Shown here: in pieces, positions 45,344-52,993 of the stretch | How the letters are laid out: every line of letters starts with the position of its first letter | Numbering within the stretch: the stretch's first letter is position 1 | Assembly (NCBI GenBank): GCA_964581385.1 | Contig: CAZOOK010000014.1 | Location: 70,540 to 134,539 of the forward strand | Origin: CAZOOK01 sp964581385 | GTDB lineage: Bacteria; Pseudomonadota; Gammaproteobacteria; Nevskiales; Nevskiaceae | Direction of reading: 5' to 3' | Length of the DNA: 64,000 nucleotides | Program-made: the position numbers and the translations under genes | Notes under the pieces: model-generated | What the model was told of the DNA's origin: nothing | Databases searched by the model: none | The model's input: the letters and a program-made list of their open reading frames with translations, nothing else

Positions 45344-46318
45344 ATGCGCATTTTCTCGAATGTCCCGAAAATCGATTTCATGGCCCAGCGCCGGACGGGA
45401 TTGGTGCTGTCGTCCGTGCTCAGCATCGTCTCGATCCTGCTGATCGTATTTCACGGACTCAACTTCGGCATCGACTTCACCGGCGGCGTCATCGTCGAAG
45501 TCGCGTATCCGCAGAGCGTGCAGCTCGACACCGTGCGCGGTGCGCTGAAAGGGGCTGGCTACGACAACGCCATCCTCCAGTACTTCGGAACGACGTCCGA
45601 CGTGCTGATCCGCCTGCCGCCGGCTAAGGGGTCGAGCACCGCTGAAAGCAGCTCGAAAATCATGGCCGCGCTCGGTGCCGAGCAGGGCTGCAAGCCCGCC
45701 GATCGTGCCAGCAAGACCTGCGTGACGCGCATCGACTTCGTCGGCCCGCAGGTCGGTGAGGAGCTGACCGTCAACGGCACGCTGGCGATGCTGGCCGCGT
45801 TCGCGATGATCGCGATGTACATCGCGTTCCGCTTCGAGTGGAAGTTCTCCGCCGGCGCGATCGCCGCGCTCGTCCATGACGCGCTGATGGTCGTCGGCTT
45901 CCTATCGGCGACGCAAGTCGAGTTCGACCTGACCACGCTGGCCGCCATCCTGGCGCTGATCGGCTACTCCAACAACGAAACCATCGTCATCTTCGACCGC
46001 GTGCGTGAGAACCTCATCACCCTGCGCAAGGCGACCATCTTCGAAGTCGTAAACCTGTCAGTGAACCAGACGCTGTTGCGCTCGGTCATCACCCACTTGA
46101 CGACGCTGCTGGTGTGTACCGCGCTCTTGACGCTTGGCGGCCCCAGCGTGCACAGCTTCGCAATCGCGATGATCGTCGGCGTCGTCGTTGCGACTTATTC
46201 GTCGATCTACATCTCCACCGGTCTGGCCGTCGCGCTCGGCATCTCGCGCGAAGACCTGCTGCCGCCTAAAGATGACGGTACGCACATCGACAAGCGTGGG
46301 GATGGGGCGGTAGTTTAA
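45344..46318 (+). CDS. secF: Protein translocase subunit SecF
   Basis: Partner of SecD, 324 residues with six membrane helices. Motifs include FGIDFTGGVIVEVAYP after the first helix, VGPQVGEELTVNGTLAML and the RND-type IGYSNNETIVIFDRVREN in helices 4-5, which holds the conserved Asp-Arg pair. The C-terminal tail is polar (EDLLPPKDDGTHIDKRGD). It ends the yajC-secDF operon; an accessory island follows. Confidence 0.97.
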   Translation: MRIFSNVPKIDFMAQRRTGLVLSSVLSIVSILLIVFHGLNFGIDFTGGVIVEVAYPQSVQLDTVRGALKGAGYDNAILQYFGTTSDVLIRLPPAKGSSTAESSSKIMAALGAEQGCKPADRASKTCVTRIDFVGPQVGEELTVNGTLAMLAAFAMIAMYIAFRFEWKFSAGAIAALVHDALMVVGFLSATQVEFDLTTLAAILALIGYSNNETIVIFDRVRENLITLRKATIFEVVNLSVNQTLLRSVITHLTTLLVCTALLTLGGPSVHSFAIAMIVGVVVATYSSIYISTGLAVALGISREDLLPPKDDGTHIDKRGDGAVV

Positions 46319-46391
46319 GGCGATAGCTTGCGGTTCAAACCCGCGTAGAGGTGAGCAGGCCGGTCAAACGCTCCGTCTGGGATATGTTGAC

Positions 46392-47279
46392 CTATTGCTT
46401 GAGCGCCGCGTGAGAAACATGGACTATCGTGTAGCTCTTTAGATGACCCTTCCGGCTGGTATTTCTATAAACACGGCAGTGGACAACACTCCATTCATTT
46501 TTGTAGTCCTTGATCGCGTTGACGCTCAGACTGGCCACAATGAGCTGTACTGAATTATTCGAACGAGAAGTATCGGCTAACTCAAATGCAACCGGTCGTC
46601 CTTCTGTTGACACATATATGCGACCCTTGAACGTATTACTGTTGTAGCTTGATATTCGGCCAGAGATTACTTCCTGTTCCTGGTTCGTAAACACCTCATG
46701 GATGTACTCGTAGGTGTCATCGTTTAAGGTTCCACCGATCTTTGTTTCCGCGCCTAAGCGGAATGCGGTAATAGTTGCTTCCGTGGCAGTTCTCGTTTTT
46801 ACAATTGGCCGATGAATATCAGTGATCGCTGTTGAACATTTCTCTATTAGCGCATCAACCTTGTGCTGTTCGATTTTTGGAATGGCTACATTTTTCGCTG
46901 CGTGCTCTTCATAAAGCTGCCCGAGCGATTTTTCATAGTCGACATGAAATCCCAAGCTTTCAGAAATAACGTAGTCGTAGACCGAGCGGACGATATTCCC
47001 GAGCGGGGTATCTTTAGGCGCTGTCCCGATAGTGTAAGCGCCAGCCAAAATCACCGCTGTTATCTTCCAGCTACTGCTTTCAGTTGGAAGAGTAAGTATC
47101 TGCGCTCCTTTTAGGGCCGGCGCCTGTGTAATTATTTCGCCATTTAGTACAAGATGAGTTGTAAGAGCAAGTGAGCGCTGGAAGCCCATGAGTGCTTGCG
47201 CTGTATCGTACAGGTCGATCTGGTGGCTGTCGGCGCTCCGCCCACGATAGGACAGCGTAATCCAAGCAGCACCATTCAT
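46392..47279 (-). CDS. AT-rich hypothetical protein of an accessory island
   Basis: A 295-residue protein not confidently recognised. The first half has a short hydrophobic stretch (WKITAVILAGAYTIGTA) that could be a membrane segment or buried helix. The second half contains a beta-rich segment (EVISGRISSYNSNTFKGRIYVSTEGRPVAFEL) and SVQLIVASLSVNAI. Local GC is about 42-45%, far below the flanking genes, and codon use follows, so recent acquisition is likely. A good Shine-Dalgarno (AGGAG) precedes ATG 47279. It lies 85 bp downstream of the nucleotidyltransferase gene in the same direction. Confidence 0.75.
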   Translation of the reverse strand: MNGAAWITLSYRGRSADSHQIDLYDTAQALMGFQRSLALTTHLVLNGEIITQAPALKGAQILTLPTESSSWKITAVILAGAYTIGTAPKDTPLGNIVRSVYDYVISESLGFHVDYEKSLGQLYEEHAAKNVAIPKIEQHKVDALIEKCSTAITDIHRPIVKTRTATEATITAFRLGAETKIGGTLNDDTYEYIHEVFTNQEQEVISGRISSYNSNTFKGRIYVSTEGRPVAFELADTSRSNNSVQLIVASLSVNAIKDYKNEWSVVHCRVYRNTSRKGHLKSYTIVHVSHAALKQ

Positions 47280-47364
47280 CCCGTTCTCCTATGAAATGTC
47301 GTTAGCAATGACGCATGAAGCCGGCAATCAACCTCGTTCGCGTTGGTGATCGCGGTTCGGCGGC

Positions 47365-47937
47365 TCATCGGTGGAGTTTTGGTCGCGCCGGAGCCGATGC
47401 GGCTTCGCGCAGCGTCTTGCACACCTGCGCATATCGCTCGGATGCGTGGCCGGGTTCGGCTCGTGCCCAGCGGTCGACGCTATCGAAATTCACGGTTTGG
47501 CGTCGAATGATCTGTATGGCCTGTTCTACCCCCTGCCGGTCATTCCAGTGCAGGAACGCGGCGAGACGATCTTTGACCGCGTCAGTTGGCGTCAGTAGGC
47601 GCACGATGCCGGCTTCGGTTTGATGTTGCGCAACTTCCGATACTGGCGCATCGCCGATCATCACCGGCCCAGCGGGAAACTCTACGCTGTACCGAGTTTC
47701 CGGATGTGTGAAGTGACGCCCTTTGCCGCGAGTGAAGCCGAGATTCGTCATTACCATTTCGATCCCGCGCATGCCCTCGGACGTCACGAAATCCAGGTCG
47801 TAGGACTGGTAGGCGTTGTGGGAGTAGATCGACACCACCGCTCCGCCGCACAACACGGCCGCGATTCCGGCAGTGGCCAATGCATCCGATACCATCGCAG
47901 CCAGGTCTTCTAGCGATGTATCGGGACCAATGCTCAC
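47365..47937 (-). CDS. Nucleotidyltransferase, AbiEii/MNT-like putative toxin
   Basis: A 190-residue nucleotidyltransferase-fold protein. The core motif is GGAVVSIYSHNAYQSYDLDFV, with Gly31-Gly32 and the metal-binding pair Asp47-x-Asp49; LTPTDAVKDRLAAFLHW resembles the helical region of AbiEii-type and related domains. Such enzymes transfer nucleotides to tRNA or proteins, and several are toxins paired with wHTH antitoxins. It starts 10 bp downstream of a small winged-helix gene. Toxicity is inferred from context, not shown. Confidence 0.72.
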   Translation of the reverse strand: MSIGPDTSLEDLAAMVSDALATAGIAAVLCGGAVVSIYSHNAYQSYDLDFVTSEGMRGIEMVMTNLGFTRGKGRHFTHPETRYSVEFPAGPVMIGDAPVSEVAQHQTEAGIVRLLTPTDAVKDRLAAFLHWNDRQGVEQAIQIIRRQTVNFDSVDRWARAEPGHASERYAQVCKTLREAASAPARPKLHR

Positions 47938-47947
47938 GCGCTAATCC

Positions 47948-48277
47948 TCACAGTGCCTTGCCGGTGCGCCGCGGGCGAGTGCGCTTCATGAACCAGCGTT
48001 CGCGGTCCACCGGGGGAACTAGCTTTAGGGCTTTTTCCAGCAGTGCGGAGAGCTCGGGACGCAGTGCATAGCGCGGATTCCAGGTGAATACCCGGGTACG
48101 CCCCTTGAGCTGGCTCACCAGCACGCCCTCTCTTTCAAGGCGCAAGAGCTGTTTTTGCACCACACTGTGCGGCAACGCATAAGTCTGGCCGATAGCACGG
48201 GCGTAGCCCTCGCCGTAATTTTGCAGATACAGCAGCACTCGCCCGGCGGTTTCATTGCCAAAAATGGCGAGCATCAT
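47948..48277 (-). CDS. Winged-helix regulator paired with the nucleotidyltransferase
   Basis: A 109-residue ArsR-like winged-helix protein: LAIFGNETAGRVLLYLQNYGEGYARAIGQ, recognition helix region LPHSVVQKQLLRLEREGVLV and the wing LKGRTRVFTWNP. The C terminus is basic (KRTRPRRTGKAL). Two ATGs are adjacent at the start, with GGAGG just upstream. The gene is first in a bicistronic unit, the usual order for an autoregulating antitoxin followed by its toxin. The GGCCAT repeats directly upstream are a likely self-operator. Confidence 0.78.
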   Translation of the reverse strand: MMLAIFGNETAGRVLLYLQNYGEGYARAIGQTYALPHSVVQKQLLRLEREGVLVSQLKGRTRVFTWNPRYALRPELSALLEKALKLVPPVDRERWFMKRTRPRRTGKAL

Positions 48278-48281
48278 CTGC

Positions 48282-48324
48282 CTCCGAAGTAGGCCATATG
48301 GCCTCTAATGTAGGCCATTCGGAG
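48282..48324. promoter_or_regulatory. Probable operator of the regulator/nucleotidyltransferase pair
   Basis: Outer arms CTCCGAA and TTCGGAG enclose the perfect palindrome AGGCCATATGGCCT (48291-48304) and a further copy of TAGGCCAT (48290-48297 and 48311-48318). It overlaps the ribosome-binding region of the winged-helix gene, so a bound dimer would block its expression. The suhB stop is about 90 bp further on. Confidence 0.6.
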
Positions 48325-48416
48325 ACATTTTCCAAGGGGCGTACGCTTCTCCCTGAAGGTGACAATTCTAAGCTGGAGTTTCTGACGGATTGGGTCTGCC
48401 GTCGTCGCACCACTCC

Positions 48417-49214
48417 CTATGACACGGTTCCTGACGCCTCGCTCAGCATCTGCGCCAGCAGCGGATGCAACTTCGGCGTCGCCGCCAGCACGTTCCCGGT
48501 CTTCAGAATATCGTCGCCGCCGTAGATTTCGCTGAGCATGCCGCCCGCTTCCTGCACGAGCACGAGCCCGGCTGCGATGTCCCAAGGCTTCAGTCCGAGT
48601 TCCCAGAATCCATCGAGCCGGCCGGCAGCGACGTAGGCGAGGTCCAGTGCTGCCGAGCCGGCGCGGCGCACGCCGGCGGTGTGTTCGACGACTGCGCGCA
48701 GCATCGGCAGATAAACGTCGAGATTCTCCGCCCGGATCGGTACGCCGGTGCCGATCAGCGCGGAGTCGAGTTCGCGCGCGCCGCTGACGCGCATCCGACG
48801 GTTGTTGATCTGCGCGCCGGAGCCGCGCGAGGCGACGTAGAGGTCCTGCGTGCACGGTGCGTAGATCACGCCGTGCTCGAGCTTGCCGCGTACCTGGATG
48901 CCGATCGAGACCGCAAAGTGCGGTAGCTGGTGCAGGAAGTTGGTGGTGCCGTCGAGCGGATCGATGATCCACAGCACTTCGTTGTCGCCGCTCTGTCCGC
49001 CTTCCTCGCCGAGCACGGCGTGCTGCGGATAGGCTTTGCGCACGATATCGATGATGGTGGCTTCGGCGTTGCGATCGACTTCGCTGACGAAATCGTTGCG
49101 CGTGCTCTTGCGCGTTACCTGGAGCTGATCGACGCGTTCAAGATTGCGCATGATCAGGTTGCCCGCCGCGCGTGCGGCGGATATTGCGATGTTGACGAGG
49201 GGATGCATCTGCAT
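48417..49214 (-). CDS. suhB: Inositol-1-monophosphatase family protein SuhB
   Basis: Mg-dependent phosphatase of 265 residues that also associates with the rRNA antitermination complex in E. coli. Metal-binding motifs are GEEGG and WIIDPLDGTTNFLHQLPHFAVSIG; the second site is LKPWDIAAGLVLVQEAGG. It starts MQMHPLVNIAI as usual. Divergent from trmJ across about 100 bp, a conserved arrangement in gammaproteobacteria. Confidence 0.95.
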   Translation of the reverse strand: MQMHPLVNIAISAARAAGNLIMRNLERVDQLQVTRKSTRNDFVSEVDRNAEATIIDIVRKAYPQHAVLGEEGGQSGDNEVLWIIDPLDGTTNFLHQLPHFAVSIGIQVRGKLEHGVIYAPCTQDLYVASRGSGAQINNRRMRVSGARELDSALIGTGVPIRAENLDVYLPMLRAVVEHTAGVRRAGSAALDLAYVAAGRLDGFWELGLKPWDIAAGLVLVQEAGGMLSEIYGGDDILKTGNVLAATPKLHPLLAQMLSEASGTVS

Positions 49215-49320
49215 AGTTTCCGGCTTCCAGGCGCTAGTTTCCAGTCAGCGCTGGATCGGAGGCCTGCCAGTCCTGCGATAATCCGGCAATCACTTCTCCG
49301 GAAAGCCGCCACTGGAAACT

Positions 49321-50049
49321 GTGGAAACTGCAAATTCCTCGACGCAAGTGCGCATTGTGCTGGTCGGTACACAGCATCCGGGCAACATCGGTGCCGCGGC
49401 GCGCGCGATGAAAAATATGGGGCTCGCCGAGCTGGCGCTGGTGGCGCCGCGCGCGTTTCCGCATCACGAGGCGACGGCCATGGCGTCCAACGCAGACGAT
49501 CTGCTCGATCGCGCGCAGGTTTACGCCACGCTCGCCGAGGCCGTCGCCGATTGCGCGCATGTGGTGGCGACGAGCGCACGGCCGCGCAGCATCTCGGTGC
49601 CGGTGATGACGCCCCGCGTCTGGGCCGGGCGCATGGCAGCCGGCGCGCTCGGTGGACGCGTCGCGCTGCTATTCGGCCGCGAACGCACGGGACTGACCAA
49701 TCAGGAACTCGAGCTGGCGCAGGAAATCGTCGTTATCCCGACTGGCGGCGAGTACTCATCGCTGAATCTGGCGGCGGCTGTGCAAATTCTGACTTATGAG
49801 CTCTGCGCCGCAGCCGGCGGCGCGATTCCGCCGGGCGAGCCGCATCTGCCGGTCGACAGCGCCGAGATGGAACGCTTCTACTCGCACCTGGAGCGCGTGC
49901 TGGTAGCGACACGTTTTCTCGATCCGAGCAATCCGCGCTTGTTGATGCGGCGTCTGCGCCGGTTGTTCAGCCGCGCGGCGCCGGACGCGAACGAGGCCAG
50001 CATCCTGCGCGGCATTCTCACCTCGGTCGAGGAGCGCCTGCGCCGATGA
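49321..50049 (+). CDS. trmJ: tRNA (cytidine/uridine-2'-O-)-methyltransferase TrmJ
   Basis: SPOUT-class methyltransferase modifying nucleotide 32 of tRNAs. The 242-residue product carries VLVGTQHPGNIGAAARAMKNMG at the N terminus, the knot motifs ALLFGRERTGLTNQELELA and IPTGGEYSSLNLAAAVQI, and a helical C-terminal tail. The start is GTG 49321. It is followed after 10 bp by oppB; in Enterobacteria the isc genes follow instead. Confidence 0.95.
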   Translation: METANSSTQVRIVLVGTQHPGNIGAAARAMKNMGLAELALVAPRAFPHHEATAMASNADDLLDRAQVYATLAEAVADCAHVVATSARPRSISVPVMTPRVWAGRMAAGALGGRVALLFGRERTGLTNQELELAQEIVVIPTGGEYSSLNLAAAVQILTYELCAAAGGAIPPGEPHLPVDSAEMERFYSHLERVLVATRFLDPSNPRLLMRRLRRLFSRAAPDANEASILRGILTSVEERLRR

Positions 50050-50059
50050 GGCGTTCGCG

Positions 50060-50983
50060 ATGCTGAGCTACGCGGCCAAGCGCCTGTTTGGCGCGGTGGC
50101 GACACTGCTGGTGCTGATTACGCTTGCGTTCTTTCTGATGCGCTCGGCGCCGGGCGGGCCGTTCGATCGCGAGCGCGCGCTGCCGCCCGAGATCGAGACA
50201 GCTTTGCAGCGTGCTTACCATCTCGACGAACCGTTGTGGCGCCAGTATCTGCGTTATCTCGGCGGTGTCGCGCATGGCGATCTCGGACCTTCGTTCCAGT
50301 ATCCGGACTATCGCGTTTCCGAGCTGATCGCTGCCGGCGCGCCGGTGTCGCTGAAGCTCGGCGCGAGCGCGATGCTGTTGGCGATCATGTTCGGTGGCGC
50401 GGCCGGCGTGGGCGCCGCGCTGCGCCGCAACGGTCCGCTTGATCGCCTGCTGATGGTTGCCGCGCTGGCGGGGATTTCAGTGCCGAGCTACGTCGTCGCG
50501 CCGCTGCTGATTCTGGTCTTCGCCGTCGCACTCGGCTGGCTGCCGGCCGGTGGCTGGAGTGCGCATGGCTTCGGCGACGCGATTCTGCCCGTCGTCACGC
50601 TGGCGCTGCCGCAGATCGCATACATCGCGCGACTGATGCGTGCCTCGATGAGCGAAGCACTCGACGCCAACTTCATTCGCACCGCGCGCGCGAAAGGCTT
50701 GCCGATGCGACATATCGTCCTGCGTCACGCGATGCCGGCGGCGCTGATGCCGGTGCTGTCCTACCTCGGGCCGGCGGCGGCGGGCGTGGTCACCGGCTCC
50801 GTGGTCGTCGAGCAGATCTTCGGACTGCCGGGCATCGGCCGCTACTTCGTGCTGGCGGCGCTCAATCGCGATTACACGCTGGTGCTTGGTGTCGTGCTGT
50901 TCTATGGCGTGCTCACGCTAATGTTCAATCTGGTCGTCGATCTGTTGTACGGGGCACTCGATCCGCGCGTGCGCTATGCGTGA
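50060..50983 (+). CDS. Oligopeptide/dipeptide ABC transporter permease, OppB type
   Basis: A 307-residue permease with six membrane helices, starting YAAKRLFGAVATLLVLITLAFF and with the OppB-type segment RSAPGGPF. The EAA coupling motif is in YIRTARAKGLPMRHIVLRHAMPAAL-like sequence (here beginning NFIRTARAKGLP). It is translationally coupled to the oppC gene (8-bp overlap). The substrate is uncertain: peptides by family, but no binding protein is encoded nearby. Confidence 0.93.
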   Translation: MLSYAAKRLFGAVATLLVLITLAFFLMRSAPGGPFDRERALPPEIETALQRAYHLDEPLWRQYLRYLGGVAHGDLGPSFQYPDYRVSELIAAGAPVSLKLGASAMLLAIMFGGAAGVGAALRRNGPLDRLLMVAALAGISVPSYVVAPLLILVFAVALGWLPAGGWSAHGFGDAILPVVTLALPQIAYIARLMRASMSEALDANFIRTARAKGLPMRHIVLRHAMPAALMPVLSYLGPAAAGVVTGSVVVEQIFGLPGIGRYFVLAALNRDYTLVLGVVLFYGVLTLMFNLVVDLLYGALDPRVRYA

Positions 50984-51818
50984 CGTGCGTTCCCACCCGC
51001 GCAGGGACCGCACGCTGCTCGCGGCTGCGCTGGTCCTTGCGAGTATCGTGCTGCTGGTCATCGCCGGTCCGCTGCTGAGTCCTTATGCGGTCGATGAAAT
51101 CGATTTCGCCGGCGTTTGGGGCGCGGCGCCGGGTCTGGCGGCGGCGCACTGGTTCGGCACCGACGATCTTGGTCGCGACCTGTTCGTTCGCATCTGCGAT
51201 GGGGGGCGCCTGTCGCTGCTGGTCGGGCTGGCCGCGTCGTCCGTTTCGCTGTTTATCGGCGTCGCCTGGGGTGCGATCGCGGGTTACTTCGGCGGACTGA
51301 TCGATGCCGTGATGATGCGCATCGTCGATATCCTGTACGCGATGCCGTTCCTGTTTTTCGCGATCCTGCTGACGGTGTTGTTCGGTCGTCACATCGTGCT
51401 GATCTTCGCCGCCATCGGCGCGATCAACTGGCTCGACATGGCGCGCATCGTGCGCGGGCAGACGCTGTCGCTGAAGCGGCGCGAGTTTGTCGAGGCGGCG
51501 ATCGTCTCTGGCAGCGGTCCGCTGCACATCGTGTTCGCGCATATCGTGCCGAATCTGCTCGGCGTGATCGTCGTTTACCTGACACTGACGATTCCGCAGG
51601 CGATCCTGATCGAATCGTTCCTGAGTTTTCTGGGACTCGGCGTGCAGGAACCGCATACGAGCTGGGGCGCGCTGGTCAGCAATGGCGCGCAGGCGATGGA
51701 GGCGACGCCGTGGGCGCTGATCCTGCCGGCCGGCTTTCTGGCGGTGACGCTGCTGTGCCTGAATTTCATCGGCGACGGCCTGCGCGACGCGCTCGATGTG
51801 CGCGGAGTGCGGCGATGA
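50976..51818 (+). CDS. Oligopeptide/dipeptide ABC transporter permease, OppC type
   Basis: A 280-residue permease. Features are an N-terminal helix after a basic segment, the HWFGTDDLGRDLFVRICDGGRLSL motif characteristic of OppC/DppC proteins and the EAA loop REFVEAAIVSGSGPLHIVFAHIVP. It pairs with the OppB-type permease to form the channel and overlaps the downstream ATPase gene by four bases (ATGA). Confidence 0.93.
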   Translation: MRDVRSHPRRDRTLLAAALVLASIVLLVIAGPLLSPYAVDEIDFAGVWGAAPGLAAAHWFGTDDLGRDLFVRICDGGRLSLLVGLAASSVSLFIGVAWGAIAGYFGGLIDAVMMRIVDILYAMPFLFFAILLTVLFGRHIVLIFAAIGAINWLDMARIVRGQTLSLKRREFVEAAIVSGSGPLHIVFAHIVPNLLGVIVVYLTLTIPQAILIESFLSFLGLGVQEPHTSWGALVSNGAQAMEATPWALILPAGFLAVTLLCLNFIGDGLRDALDVRGVRR

Positions 51819-52801
51819 GTCCGACGACGAACCTGCTACGCGTCACTGACTTGAAGATCGCGTTCGACACGGCGCGCGGATTGCGCACCGCGGTTGACGG
51901 CATCAGCTTCGAACTGGCGGCCGGCGCGTCGCTCGCCATCGTTGGCGAATCGGGCAGCGGCAAGAGTCAGACGGCGCTGGCGATCATCGGTCTGCTGGCG
52001 GACAACGCACGCGTCGATGGCTCGATTGTCTTCGAAGAGCGCGAGTTGCTGGGCTTGCCGGAGTCTGAGCTGAATCGTCTGCGCGGCTCACGCATCGGCT
52101 TCGTATTCCAAGATCCGATGACTGCGCTGAATCCGTATTTAACGATCGGTATGCAGATGGCCGAAGTGCTGGAGCAGCATCGCGGCGCTTCGCGCGCGGC
52201 GGCGCTCGCCGAGTCCGCGCGCATGTTGGACGCGATGCGCATTCCGGCGGTGAGCGAGCGTCTGCGCGCGTATCCGCACGAGTTTTCCGGGGGCATGCGG
52301 CAGCGCGTGCTGATCGCAATGGCGCTGCTGGCGCGGCCGCGATTGCTGATTGCGGACGAGCCGACGACCGCGCTCGACGTTTCAGTGCAGGCGCAAATTC
52401 TGCGGCTCATCGGCGAGCTGCGTCGTGATCTCGGCACAGCACTGCTGTTGATTACGCACGACCTCGGCGCGGTGGCAGATACCTGTGAAAATCTGTTCGT
52501 GACGTACGCCGGGCGTATGGTCGAGCGCGGTTCCACCAGCGCCGTGCTCACGCGGCCTGCGCATCCGTACACGATGGGTTTGTTGCGCGCGCGGCCGCGC
52601 ATCGATGTCGCCAGAGAACGTCTGATCCCGATTCCGGGCACGCTGCCGGACGATGTGTCACGGCTGGCCGGCTGCGCGTTCGCGCCACGCTGCGCAGAGG
52701 CCGAATCCTTCTGTCTGTCGCAGCGGCCGCCGCCTGCTCCGCTTGGGGAATCGCGAAGCAGTGCGTGTTTTCACGCCGAGCTTTTGCATCGAAAAGAGTA
52801 G
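51815..52801 (+). CDS. Oligopeptide ABC transporter ATP-binding protein, OppD type
   Basis: A 328-residue ATPase. Walker A is GESGSGKSQT, Q loop FVFQDPMTALNP, signature FSGGMRQRVLIAMAL, Walker B LLIADEPTTALD, and switch His in LLITHDLG. The C-terminal oligopeptide-transport domain has GCAFAPRCAEAESFC, whose cysteines may hold an iron-sulfur or metal site as in OppD/DppD. The operon stops here: there is no OppF-type ATPase, although these transporters often need one. A longer in-frame reading upstream to 51116 is shadow of oppC. No gene is seen in 52802-52993. Confidence 0.93.
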   Translation: MSPTTNLLRVTDLKIAFDTARGLRTAVDGISFELAAGASLAIVGESGSGKSQTALAIIGLLADNARVDGSIVFEERELLGLPESELNRLRGSRIGFVFQDPMTALNPYLTIGMQMAEVLEQHRGASRAAALAESARMLDAMRIPAVSERLRAYPHEFSGGMRQRVLIAMALLARPRLLIADEPTTALDVSVQAQILRLIGELRRDLGTALLLITHDLGAVADTCENLFVTYAGRMVERGSTSAVLTRPAHPYTMGLLRARPRIDVARERLIPIPGTLPDDVSRLAGCAFAPRCAEAESFCLSQRPPPAPLGESRSSACFHAELLHRKE

Positions 52802-52993
52802 CCCCCGTATCGCGATGATTTTGATTATTTCGTCACGGCACCCAAGGCGGTTGTGAACAAGACTTAGGTCGCGTGTGCAAAAAAACGCTTGCGCGGCAAA
52901 AACATCTTCGGTTACTTTTTGGCGTTCCACAGCAACACACCGCCGCGTCAGTCCGCAGGGGGCTATGCGTGCCATGCAAAAGGGGAGACCGTC

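Noticed and set aside
46325..46360. GGTTCAAACCC resembling a tRNA T-arm just after secF
   Set aside because: No acceptor stem, anticodon arm or CCA-end context fits around it, so it is neither a tRNA nor a supported attachment site.
52845..52870. TTGTGAACA...TTAG resembling the right end of the 1720-1984 element
   Set aside because: Only about ten bases agree and there is no matching left end; chance similarity is likely.
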